The notes under the pieces: generated by a model
What the model was told of the DNA's origin: nothing
Seen by the model: only the letters and a program-made list of their open reading frames with translations
Database searches by the model: none
In this document: in pieces, positions 6,956-14,497 of the stretch
Position numbering within the stretch: position 1 is the stretch's first letter
Layout: every line of letters begins with the position of its first letter
Program-made: the position numbers and the translations under genes
Source: a bacterium
GTDB lineage: Bacteria; DUMJ01
Reading direction: 5' to 3'
Length of the DNA: 37,482 bases
Assembly (NCBI GenBank): GCA_014360335.1
Contig: JACIXS010000079.1
Span: 1-37,482, forward strand

Positions 6956-8280
6956 CCAACAAAGCTAGCTTCCATAATTGCCTCTGGAAGAGTCGGATGG
7001 GCATGAATAGTATTTGCCAATTCCTCTAACTTTACTCTTTCTTTTACTGCAAGTCCAACCTCTCCCAACAAAATGGACGCATATGGACCTATAATATGAG
7101 CTCCAATAATTTCCCTTGACTCATCTGCTACTAGCTTTACCATTCCCTCCCATTTACCTATAGAAATAGCATAGCCTAATGCCCTAAACGGAAATCTTCC
7201 AATAACTGGATTTATTCCTTGAGCCTTTGCCTGCTCTTCAGTTAATCCTACACTACCTATCTGTGGCTCACAGAATATAGCTTTCGGAACAGTATTATAG
7301 TCTAGACGTTTCTTATCCCCAAGGATATTTTCTATAGCAGTTAGACCTTGATGTGATGCAACATGGGCAAATAGAGATATACCCGTCACATCTCCTATAG
7401 CATAGATGTTTGGTATATTTGTCTGTAGATACTCGTTTACCTCTATATATCCCTTACTGTTTGTCTTTATTCCGAGGTTTTCTATACCCAAACCTTCCGT
7501 ATTTGGTCTTCTCCCCACCGCAATAAGAATCTTTTCTCCTTTGATATGTTCTCCGTTCGCTAAAATTGCCCCATCTTCAGTTACCTCTTTTACTGTATTG
7601 TTGAGATAGAGTTTTATCCCCTTCTTCTTCAAAACCCTCTCAAGCACCTTAGATATCTCCTCGTCCTCGGTAGGAACAATCCTAGGCATCATTTCTACTA
7701 TACTTACCTCAGAACCCATATCCCTATAGAATGTAGCGAATTCCACACCAATAGCTCCTGCACCAATGACAATTATATCCTTAGGTATATAAGGTATAGA
7801 AAGAGCATAATCGCTAGAAATGATTCTATCATTATCTATCCTTATATCTCCTATATTTGTAACAGGTAGAGAACCTGTAGCTATAATAATTACATCACCT
7901 TTGATTACCTCTCCATTAGATACGCTCACCTCTGTATTACTTAATAGCTTAGCCTTGCCTTTTATTAATCTTACTTTCCTCGTAGATAGTAAATACTCTA
8001 CCCCTCTTACAAGTTGCTCTACCACCTGGTCTTTCCTCTTAAATACCGAATTTATATCTACTTTATAATCGTTTACTTCTATACCAAAATCTCTAGCTGT
8101 CCTTATATCGTTTAATCTTTCGCTAGCTGAAAGCAGTGCCTTAGTTGGTATACATCCTCTATTAAGACAAACTCCTCCTACTTTATCTTCTTCGATCAGA
8201 GTTATATTATGCCCTAACTGAGCTCCTCTAAGGGCAGTTACGTATCCACCTGGACCTCCACCAATTATAACTATATTCAT
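6928..8280 (-). CDS. lpdA: Dihydrolipoamide dehydrogenase (E3 / glycine cleavage L protein)
   Basis: This 450-aa FAD-dependent disulfide oxidoreductase reoxidises lipoyl groups with NAD. The N-terminal FAD fold has IIGGGPGGYVTALRGAQLG. The redox disulfide is C38/C43 in GGVCLNRGCIPTK, the NAD fold has VIGAGAIGVEFA, and the C-terminal interface has HAHPTLPEA with H428 and E433 as the catalytic dyad. Length is normal. GGAGGATT precedes the ATG, which overlaps the preceding cyclo-ligase gene by four bases. No E1/E2 or gcv genes are in the window. Position after folD and 5-formyl-THF cyclo-ligase suggests service to the glycine cleavage system (inference). Confidence 0.94.
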   Translation of the reverse strand: MNIVIIGGGPGGYVTALRGAQLGHNITLIEEDKVGGVCLNRGCIPTKALLSASERLNDIRTARDFGIEVNDYKVDINSVFKRKDQVVEQLVRGVEYLLSTRKVRLIKGKAKLLSNTEVSVSNGEVIKGDVIIIATGSLPVTNIGDIRIDNDRIISSDYALSIPYIPKDIIVIGAGAIGVEFATFYRDMGSEVSIVEMMPRIVPTEDEEISKVLERVLKKKGIKLYLNNTVKEVTEDGAILANGEHIKGEKILIAVGRRPNTEGLGIENLGIKTNSKGYIEVNEYLQTNIPNIYAIGDVTGISLFAHVASHQGLTAIENILGDKKRLDYNTVPKAIFCEPQIGSVGLTEEQAKAQGINPVIGRFPFRALGYAISIGKWEGMVKLVADESREIIGAHIIGPYASILLGEVGLAVKERVKLEELANTIHAHPTLPEAIMEASFVGLNLPLHIV

Positions 8281-8831
8281 CGTTCAATCCTCCTTTTTTC
8301 GGTAATTATTATATCCATCTCTTCATCCCACTCATCTATAAAATCCTCATCTACTATCTGGAAATCATAGGCTAGACCTATCTTCAAAACCCTCTCAGGA
8401 AGAGACTTTATAAACCTATCAAAGTGCCCCTTACCATGACCTACCCTATGTAATCTTGTATTAAAGGCGATACCTGGAATAATAATGACTTCAAGGTCTG
8501 TTACAGTATAAGCCTCAGAACTATAAGGTTCTAATACATTGAAAGCCCCTGGAGAAAGTTCGTCTAAGCTCTCTATCCTAACTGGAATAATATCTTCATC
8601 TACAGTCTTCGGAACTATTAAAATCTTTCCATCACTTAGCACCTTTTTTAATATCTTAAATGTGGGGACCTCACTAGGTAGACTTACATAACTCATTATC
8701 ACCCTATAAGGTTCTATAATCTTTATAACTTCTTCCTGTATAATATCTCCCCATCTATCCAATAGCTCTTTAGGATAAAGCTTGAATAGCCTCTTTATCC
8801 TTCCTCTTATCTTAAGTTTAGTTATATTCAT
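8277..8831 (-). CDS. 5-formyltetrahydrofolate cyclo-ligase
   Basis: This 184-aa enzyme uses ATP to convert 5-formyl-THF to 5,10-methenyl-THF, recovering a storage or inhibitory folate. The key evidence is RVGHGKGHFDRFI near residue 135, the family's G-x-G-x-G-(Y/H)-(Y/F)-D-R loop for nucleotide and folate binding. A basic N-terminal helix (KLKIRGRIKRLF) and VIIPGIAFNTRLHRVG precede it. Length is typical (180-200). It overlaps both folD (8828-8831) and lpd (8277-8280) by four bases, so the three are translationally coupled. Confidence 0.88.
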   Translation of the reverse strand: MNITKLKIRGRIKRLFKLYPKELLDRWGDIIQEEVIKIIEPYRVIMSYVSLPSEVPTFKILKKVLSDGKILIVPKTVDEDIIPVRIESLDELSPGAFNVLEPYSSEAYTVTDLEVIIIPGIAFNTRLHRVGHGKGHFDRFIKSLPERVLKIGLAYDFQIVDEDFIDEWDEEMDIIITEKRRIER

Positions 8832-9670
8832 ACCTTACCCTTCTGTAACCTATAAGCAGTAATTACATTCTTCATAAGCATTGCTACCGTCATAGGTCCG
8901 ACACCACCGGGGACTGGAGTTATGAAGGTAGCAATCTCTTTCACCCTTTCAAAATCTACATCTCCTACAAGTTTATCTTCAACCTTATTTATACCGACAT
9001 CTATAACAATAGCACCCTCTTTTACCATATCTACTGTTATAAGCCTAGGAACACCAACAGCACATACCAATATATCTGCTCTAGAAGTCTCCCTTTTTAA
9101 ATCAATAGTCTTTGAATGGCAGACCGTTACCGTTGCATCAAGAGATAATAATAAATGAAAAAGAGGCTTCCCTACAAGATTACTTCTTCCAACTATCACT
9201 GCATTCTTACCTCTTATATCTATATTTTCCCTCTTTAACAGTTCAATAATGCCTAAGGGTGTACATGGGATGATTCTAGGCTTTCCGCTTGATAGTCTTC
9301 CAAGGTTATCAGGATGAAGCCCATCTACATCTTTTAATGGGTCTATATTAGATACAACATCAAAGGCATCTAAATGTTTAGGCAACGGCATCTGAACAAT
9401 GATCCCATTTATCTCTCTATCCTCATTTAAAGTCCGTATACTAGATAACAACTCGTCTCTACTTATTGACTGAGGAAACTTCAAAAGCTTATAGTTCAGT
9501 CCCAATCTTTTACAGGCTCTCTCTTTATTTCTTACATACACTATAGAGGCTGGGTCATCTCCTACTAAAACTACTGCCAATCCAGGTTTATCTTTAAGAG
9601 TACTTACCTCTTTTCTAAGTTCCCTATATATTTCATCTGCTATACTTTTCCCATCTATTATCTTAGCCAT
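8828..9670 (-). CDS. folD: Bifunctional methylene-THF dehydrogenase / methenyl-THF cyclohydrolase (FolD)
   Basis: This 280-aa cytosolic enzyme interconverts 5,10-methylene-, methenyl- and 10-formyl-THF. Visible motifs are YVRNKERAC (Y45, catalytic K49), GIIVQMPLPKHL, KDVDGLHPDN, the NADP loop GRSNLVGKPLFHLL, VDVGIN and the C-terminal PVPGGVGPMTVAMLM. Length is standard. It sits one base from the aldo/keto reductase gene upstream and overlaps the cyclo-ligase gene downstream, inside an operon whose first gene looks like a folate transporter component. Confidence 0.96.
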   Translation of the reverse strand: MAKIIDGKSIADEIYRELRKEVSTLKDKPGLAVVLVGDDPASIVYVRNKERACKRLGLNYKLLKFPQSISRDELLSSIRTLNEDREINGIIVQMPLPKHLDAFDVVSNIDPLKDVDGLHPDNLGRLSSGKPRIIPCTPLGIIELLKRENIDIRGKNAVIVGRSNLVGKPLFHLLLSLDATVTVCHSKTIDLKRETSRADILVCAVGVPRLITVDMVKEGAIVIDVGINKVEDKLVGDVDFERVKEIATFITPVPGGVGPMTVAMLMKNVITAYRLQKGKV

Positions 9671-9671
9671 A

Positions 9672-10709
9672 TTAGACTTCTCCTCTTAATTCTTTTATAA
9701 CCTTCTCTAAAAACGCAGTATTCTCTTCTACAAGGTCTGGTATTGGTAGATTATATGGGCATTTAGTAAGACAAATACCACATCTTGTACAGTTCTTACC
9801 ACTCAGGTATGCATCATATACCCATCCACTTACTATTCTCTCCTTTGGAAGTCTCTTCACTATAGACTTAGCACCAAGTAGGGATGTTATGTGGACCCCT
9901 TGAGGACAGGGCTGACAATACTGACATCTTCTGCAGAATACCGAACCTAATTCTTTTCTTATTCTCTCTATCTCTTTTATCTCTTCCTCTGTTAACTCAT
10001 AGGAACCTTTAGCTATAGCTACGTTTTCTTCTACTTCCCTAATAGTCTCCATACCAGGGTCAGGAATAACATAACCTTGTCTAAGCACATACTTTAGAGC
10101 AATCTTAGCATTCTCTATCATACCCCCACCTAGAGGCTTCATACCTATCAAACCAATACCTTTCTCCTTAGCTAAATCTAATATCTTTTCCTCACACTTA
10201 TTCTCGATAAAGTTATAGCAGAGCTGTATTATCTCAAACTCTCCTGTATCTATGAGATCAAGGATAACATCTGTGCTGTGGCTGGAGACACCTATATGTT
10301 TTATAAGGCCTCTTTTCTTTGCCTCCTTTAGACCTTCTAATGCTCCATCCTTTGACATTACCATCTCAAATATCTCTCTACTATTAACACCGTGTAATTG
10401 ATATATATCAATACTTTCTACTCCTAGATTGTTTAGACTTGTCTCTACATCTCTAAGGATTCCTTCCTTAGTTCTATTCCCAGATTTAGTAGCTATATAT
10501 ACCTTCTTATCTATCCCCTTTATCGCTTTACCTATCTTTATCTCACTGTCGGTATATCCCCTAGCAGTATCGATAAGGTCTATACCTAGCTCTATAGCCC
10601 TTCTTACTACTTTTACTGCACTATCTATATCTATCCTCTGTATAGGGATACCCCCAAAAGCTATTGGGAAAACTTTTATTCCAGTATTACCTAATAGCCT
10701 CTTCTCCAT
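9672..10709 (-). CDS. Aldo/keto reductase with C-terminal 4Fe-4S cluster motifs
   Basis: This is a 345-aa protein with two parts. The AKR barrel (about 1-260) has the tetrad D47 and Y52 (DTARGYTDSE), K75 (IATKSG) and H106 (YQLHGV). The C-terminal region carries two cysteine sets, CRRCQYCQPCP and CTRCGICLTKCP. The second is a classical 4Fe-4S ferredoxin motif; the first is a C-x2-C-x2-C-x2-C-P variant. I chose ATG 10709 because GAGGAGGAAG lies 7-16 bases ahead of it; the longer reading starts with TTG at 10727 inside the upstream gene. Fe-S AKRs of this type are common in anaerobes and their substrates are mostly unknown. Electron exchange between the cluster and NAD(P)H is inferred. Confidence 0.9.
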   Translation of the reverse strand: MEKRLLGNTGIKVFPIAFGGIPIQRIDIDSAVKVVRRAIELGIDLIDTARGYTDSEIKIGKAIKGIDKKVYIATKSGNRTKEGILRDVETSLNNLGVESIDIYQLHGVNSREIFEMVMSKDGALEGLKEAKKRGLIKHIGVSSHSTDVILDLIDTGEFEIIQLCYNFIENKCEEKILDLAKEKGIGLIGMKPLGGGMIENAKIALKYVLRQGYVIPDPGMETIREVEENVAIAKGSYELTEEEIKEIERIRKELGSVFCRRCQYCQPCPQGVHITSLLGAKSIVKRLPKERIVSGWVYDAYLSGKNCTRCGICLTKCPYNLPIPDLVEENTAFLEKVIKELRGEV

Positions 10710-10710
10710 A

Positions 10711-11703
10711 TTATTCTTCCTCCTCAAGTCTTTCTATCTCGGACATAATTATCTCTTCCACTGTGAGATTCTTTATCTTACTCTTATAAAGCTGTCTCCC
10801 TAGGAGATTGTCTCCCTTTACCCAGCGTTCTTCAGGTTTATCTTTTAGTATATTATAAAACCTATTTACCTGAGCACTTAAATAGTCTGCCCTGTGCACG
10901 GTCTCTGCCTCTAAGGTCATAGGCAATATGGGAGAACCTGTAGAATAATCTCCATGATGGCTCAGTATTATATGCAAGAGTTGTTGGAGATAAGAGGGTG
11001 ATAAAGTGTTTATACCTCTTGACCTCTCTTTTACAGCCATTGCTCCTATAAAAATGTGCCCTAATAGTCTACCTTTGGTAGAATATTCTATCTGAGTACT
11101 GTAAGTTAGTTCATCCACCTTTCCTATATCGTGAAGTATAGAACCAGCGATTATTAGGTCCCTATTCATTTCCGGATACATCTCGCTTGCAGTTAAAGCA
11201 ATCTTGCATACCTCCCAGGTGTGTTCTATGAGACCTCCAATATATGCATGATGTATCATCTTACCAGCCGGAGCAAGGAGGAAGTTCTTTATAAATCTAT
11301 CATCCTCTAGAAATGATTTGACCAGGTCTTTTATACCCTGGTCTAGTATAGTATTAACCAGACTTTTGAGTTCTTCTAATAATGTTAAAGGATTTCTCGG
11401 GCTTTGAGGGATAAAATCTTTTGGATCAAACTGATTTGTAGGGCTTAAATCTTCTAATGCTATCTCTGTATTGTTGTTATATAACATAACCCTACCGCTA
11501 ACCTCATATACTACCCCTATAGTTATATCTTTACCCTCATAGTCCCATCTTCTAGCTAGTATTGAACCTGTTCTATCACCTAATGTGAGGATAAGATTAA
11601 TTCTTCCATTCTTACTAGACCCGACAGTTTTCTTTAGCACTACAAATGGGACTTTTTCTAGTAGAATACCCTCTTTAAGCTGTGAGATATAATATTTTTT
11701 CAT
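10711..11703 (-). CDS. YhaM-like 3'-5' exoribonuclease (OB fold plus HD domain)
   Basis: This is a 330-aa protein. Residues about 10-90 form an OB-type nucleic-acid-binding domain (ILTLGDRTGSILARRWD). Residues about 145-290 form an HD phosphohydrolase domain with H161 (GLIEHTWEV), H191-D192 (ILHDIGK) and HHGDY, the metal ligands. This architecture matches B. subtilis YhaM, which trims RNA and single-stranded DNA 3' ends. The ATG at 11703 overlaps the preceding stop as ATGA and matches the family N-terminus; the longer reading would start at TTG 11715. No strong ribosome binding site is seen, consistent with coupling to the peptidase gene. Confidence 0.88.
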   Translation of the reverse strand: MKKYYISQLKEGILLEKVPFVVLKKTVGSSKNGRINLILTLGDRTGSILARRWDYEGKDITIGVVYEVSGRVMLYNNNTEIALEDLSPTNQFDPKDFIPQSPRNPLTLLEELKSLVNTILDQGIKDLVKSFLEDDRFIKNFLLAPAGKMIHHAYIGGLIEHTWEVCKIALTASEMYPEMNRDLIIAGSILHDIGKVDELTYSTQIEYSTKGRLLGHIFIGAMAVKERSRGINTLSPSYLQQLLHIILSHHGDYSTGSPILPMTLEAETVHRADYLSAQVNRFYNILKDKPEERWVKGDNLLGRQLYKSKIKNLTVEEIIMSEIERLEEEE

Positions 11704-12491
11704 CTTGGATACCAAGCCATTGCCTTTGTAGTGTATCCCACCCCTATATTCCCTCTTCTATCCAAAACAATAACACCAAACTTCAGCCCTTTCATCTTTC
11801 CTTCATTCACCACCATATCTACAGCAGTCTGTGCAGGGAATTGTCTCAACAGTATATCTATCTTTTTGGCTAGTCCAAACTTTATTATATCCTCTCCCAA
11901 CCCAGTAGCAGATACTCCTCCCCAGAAAGAGGCATAAGTTCCTGCAGATATTATGGGGCTATCCCCTACTCTACCGGGAAGCTTTCCTTTCGTCCCTCCA
12001 GTAGATGTCCCTGCCGAGATTATTCCTCTTTTATCTATAGCCACCGCCCCTACAGTATCAGAAGAAAACTTATGATAAGATTCCTTAGGAACAAAAGAGG
12101 GTAGATTATACCGCTCTGCAAATCTCTCTGCACCTTCTCCAACCAACATAACATGAGAAGTTTCCTCCATAATTAGTCTAGCTAGTCTAATAGGATTCCT
12201 TACCGTTCTAACCCCACCAACCGCTCCTGCCCTTCCATCAGATGTCATAATACTTGCATCCATTTCTACGTAACCTTCCTTATTAGGGAAAGACCCCATA
12301 CCTGCATCAAATACCCCACTGTCCTCCATAAGCGTTATTACCTTCTCTACAACTGAAAGAGAATCCCATCCATCCTCTAAGAGCTTATTGCCTATCTCCC
12401 ATATCCCTTTTAGATTCTTCTGGAAAACTTTAAGAACGTCTTCAGGGATATCCCCTGCTCCTCCATGAACTATAAGTCTAACCTCTCTCAT
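11700..12491 (-). CDS. Isoaspartyl peptidase / L-asparaginase (Ntn hydrolase)
   Basis: This 263-aa protein should self-cleave before T146 in SSDTVGAVAID to expose the catalytic threonine. VHGGAGDIP at the N-terminus, GSFPNKEGYVEMDASIM, STGGTKGKLPGRVGDSPII and SATGLGEDI are family motifs; the GRVGDSPI loop binds substrate carboxylates. The family removes damaged isoaspartyl dipeptides or hydrolyses asparagine. It is slightly short (usual 280-320) but all motifs are present. AGGAGG lies 12 bases before the ATG, a long spacing. It follows the folT-like gene by 19 bases and overlaps the YhaM-like gene by four. Confidence 0.9.
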   Translation of the reverse strand: MREVRLIVHGGAGDIPEDVLKVFQKNLKGIWEIGNKLLEDGWDSLSVVEKVITLMEDSGVFDAGMGSFPNKEGYVEMDASIMTSDGRAGAVGGVRTVRNPIRLARLIMEETSHVMLVGEGAERFAERYNLPSFVPKESYHKFSSDTVGAVAIDKRGIISAGTSTGGTKGKLPGRVGDSPIISAGTYASFWGGVSATGLGEDIIKFGLAKKIDILLRQFPAQTAVDMVVNEGKMKGLKFGVIVLDRRGNIGVGYTTKAMAWYPR

Positions 12492-12510
12492 CTCTAGGGA
12501 TTACCTCCTA

Positions 12511-13035
12511 TCATTTATTTATAGCCCCTATCTTAAATCTATACGAGAGGACATTTATTATCTCCATCGATAAGAAGCTATAAAGAGGGATCAAAAAGGC
12601 TTGGGATATAATGGCAGGAATAAGTACAGGCTTTAACGGTAATCCTAAGATAAAGTGTAGTGTTAGAGGAACTAAAAACATAGAAGTTAAGGTCTGTGTT
12701 ATTCCTACCCCTATAAGATAATCTTTAAAAGATAATCTCTCTTTAGTTATAGTCGTAAGACTTGGAAGTATTCCTCTTATCATTGAGATGATAGTAAAGG
12801 CAGGGATATAAGGGCCCATGGGGTTTATAAAATATCCTAACACATCTGAAACCGCTCCACATAAAGCCCCTTCTATTGGACCAAATAGGAAACTCGCAAT
12901 AATTATTGGCAGAGGTCCAAACCCTATTCTCACCCCTTCTATACCTCCTATAGGGATTCTTAATGAAAGAATCCTAGTAAGAACTATACTTAATCCAGAA
13001 AGGAGCGCTATATATACAGCTCTTTTTATAACCAT
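12511..13035 (-). CDS. ECF transporter S component, folate family (FolT-like)
   Basis: This 174-aa integral membrane protein has about six hydrophobic helices, as expected for a substrate-capture S subunit of energy-coupling-factor transporters. IPIGGIEGVRIGFGPLPIII, FGPIEGALCGAVSDVLGYF and NPMGPYIPAFTI are characteristic of the FolT group. It works with an EcfA-A'-T module that is not encoded here. AGGAGGG at 13041-13047 sets the start. Being first in an operon with folD and 5-formyl-THF cyclo-ligase supports folate as substrate, although niacin- or queuosine-type S components share the fold. Confidence 0.85.
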   Translation of the reverse strand: MVIKRAVYIALLSGLSIVLTRILSLRIPIGGIEGVRIGFGPLPIIIASFLFGPIEGALCGAVSDVLGYFINPMGPYIPAFTIISMIRGILPSLTTITKERLSFKDYLIGVGITQTLTSMFLVPLTLHFILGLPLKPVLIPAIISQAFLIPLYSFLSMEIINVLSYRFKIGAINK

Positions 13036-13069
13036 TCTATCCCTCCTAATTCTCTACAAGCTCTTTATG

Positions 13070-13078
13070 ATTATAACA
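13070..13078 (-). promoter_or_regulatory. Extended -10 of the folT-folD-lpd operon promoter
   Basis: On the minus strand TGTTATAAT (13078-13070) lies about 35 bases before the start codon; no good -35 is seen. It interleaves with the opposite-facing promoter at 13088-13096, so the two operons share one compact control region. Confidence 0.5.
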
Positions 13079-13087
13079 TTAAATTTC

Positions 13088-13096
13088 TGCTATAAT
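13088..13096 (+). promoter_or_regulatory. Extended -10 of the third Gfo/Idh gene promoter
   Basis: TGCTATAAT at 13088-13096 lies 31 bases before ATG 13127. The -35 match is poor, as expected for an extended -10 promoter. It faces away from the folT promoter with the -10 elements only 12 bases apart. Confidence 0.5.
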
Positions 13097-13126
13097 ATAT
13101 CTAATCCCAAAAAAGAGGTGGTAACT

Positions 13127-14143
13127 ATGGCAAAGATTTATAATGTCGGTATAGCTGGTTTAACCCATGACCACATATGGGGGTTACTTAGAAAGTGGTT
13201 AGAACAGCCCAATGTAAGATTAGTAGGCATAGCAGAATCACACGAGCCTCTTAAAGAGAGAGCTAGAAAGGATTTCGGCATCGACAAGTTTTATGACACA
13301 TATGAAGAATTGATAGAGAGAGAAAAGTTAGACATACTACAGATTACCTGTGAAAATAGTAAACACAGAGAGATTACAGAATATGCAGTATCAAAGGGGA
13401 TAAACGTCATTATAGAGAAGCCTATGGCAGAGAGCTATGAGAGTGCATTAAGGATGTTTAACTCAGCCAAGGCAAGTGGTGTAAAGTTTATGGTAAACTG
13501 GCCTACAAATTGGAATCCGGCTATTAGAAAAGCCCTAGATATGGCTAAAAATGGAGATATAGGCAAGATATTTCAGTTTAGATATAGGGCAGGACATAAG
13601 GGACCAAAAGAGATAGGATGTTCCATCTATTTCTACAGTTGGCTTTATGACCCTGAGAAGAACGGTGCAGGAGCCTATATGGATTTCTGCGGATATGGTA
13701 CGCATATGGCTGGTTATCTCCTAGGTAAACCCTTATCTGTCTTGGCTTTTGGCAAAAATCTAGTGAGAGATTATATACCAGCAGAGGATAATGCAATACT
13801 TATTATGGAATACGACAGAGCTATGGCAGTAGCGGAGGCAACTTGGAGTCAGATAGGGAATGCGCCTATAGAAAATCCTATTATATATGGAAGTGATGGG
13901 ACTATAGCGGTAAGTAGAGGAGAAATAATTCTATTCTTAGATGGAAAGGAACCAAAGAGTATAGTTCCAGAAGAGTTACCTCCCTATGAAAAGAATGCGA
14001 TTGTATATTTCTTGCATTGCATAGAAAACGATATAGTACCAGAGGGGTTATCTAACCCTGAGCTTTCACTTCAAACTCAGAAGGTACTATCTGCAGGGCT
14101 AGAAAGTATAAAGACTAAGAGAGCCATCTCCATAGACCCTTGA
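13127..14143 (+). CDS. Gfo/Idh/MocA-family oxidoreductase (copy 3, Tyr-type site)
   Basis: This 338-aa sugar dehydrogenase-like protein has VGIAGLTHDHIWG at 7-19, a glycine-poor nucleotide loop, and an intact EKP motif at 97-99 (IEKPMAES). The second site is unusual: GAGAYMDFCGYGTHM places D186, Y190 and H193 where copies 1, 2 and 4 have D, H and D. A tyrosine here is known in the glucose-fructose oxidoreductase / dihydrodiol dehydrogenase branch. The start at 13127 rests on AAAGAGGTGG at 13113-13122 and the promoter at 13088; the frame stays open back to 12818, but that part is antisense to folT. It stands alone between divergent folT and rpsT. The substrate is unknown. Confidence 0.87.
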   Translation: MAKIYNVGIAGLTHDHIWGLLRKWLEQPNVRLVGIAESHEPLKERARKDFGIDKFYDTYEELIEREKLDILQITCENSKHREITEYAVSKGINVIIEKPMAESYESALRMFNSAKASGVKFMVNWPTNWNPAIRKALDMAKNGDIGKIFQFRYRAGHKGPKEIGCSIYFYSWLYDPEKNGAGAYMDFCGYGTHMAGYLLGKPLSVLAFGKNLVRDYIPAEDNAILIMEYDRAMAVAEATWSQIGNAPIENPIIYGSDGTIAVSRGEIILFLDGKEPKSIVPEELPPYEKNAIVYFLHCIENDIVPEGLSNPELSLQTQKVLSAGLESIKTKRAISIDP

Positions 14144-14169
14144 AAGTTTAGATGTAATTATGATATACT
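14140..14169 (+). promoter_or_regulatory. Promoter for rpsT
   Basis: TTGAAA (14140-14145, overlapping the upstream stop codon), 18 bases, TATACT (14164-14169), with TG at 14161-14162 (extended -10). The leader is about 35 bases, with GGAGGTT at 14197-14203. Confidence 0.6.
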
Positions 14170-14209
14170 CTCTAAAGAGAATTTGAAATAAAGGATGGAG
14201 GTTGAATAA

Positions 14210-14497
14210 GTGCCAAATACAAGGTCTGCGAAGAAGCAACTTAGGTCTTCTAGAAGAAAGGCTGAGAGGAATAAGGCGGTAAAATCTAGGATTAAGACTG
14301 AGGTTAAGAAGTTTTTAGCATATATAGAAGCAAAAGATATAAATGCTGCAAAGTCGCAGATAAGTCTTGTGTGTAGTCTATTAGACAAGGCAGCTAAAAA
14401 GAATATTATACACGACAATACTGCAAGCAGAAAAAAGTCAAGATTGATGAAGAGACTCAGTTTATTAGAGTCTCAAATGTTAACTGTTCAGGCCTAG
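14210..14497 (+). CDS. rpsT: Small ribosomal subunit protein bS20
   Basis: This 95-aa, lysine/arginine-rich, all-helical protein binds 16S rRNA early in 30S assembly. MPNTRSAKKQLRSSRRKAER and the central RIKTEVKKF are typical, as is the C-terminal IIHDNTASRKKSRLMKRL. It begins with GTG, supported by GGAGGTT at 14197-14203; a non-ATG start for S20 is also known in other bacteria. It has its own promoter and a terminator hairpin at the stop codon. Its last 18 bases overlap the convergent holA. Confidence 0.96.
   Translation: MPNTRSAKKQLRSSRRKAERNKAVKSRIKTEVKKFLAYIEAKDINAAKSQISLVCSLLDKAAKKNIIHDNTASRKKSRLMKRLSLLESQMLTVQA

Noticed and set aside
12818-13126. Possible 103-residue N-terminal extension of the third Gfo/Idh protein
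   Set aside because: It is antisense to the folT-like gene and lies upstream of the gene's own promoter and ribosome binding site; the protein family starts at 13127.
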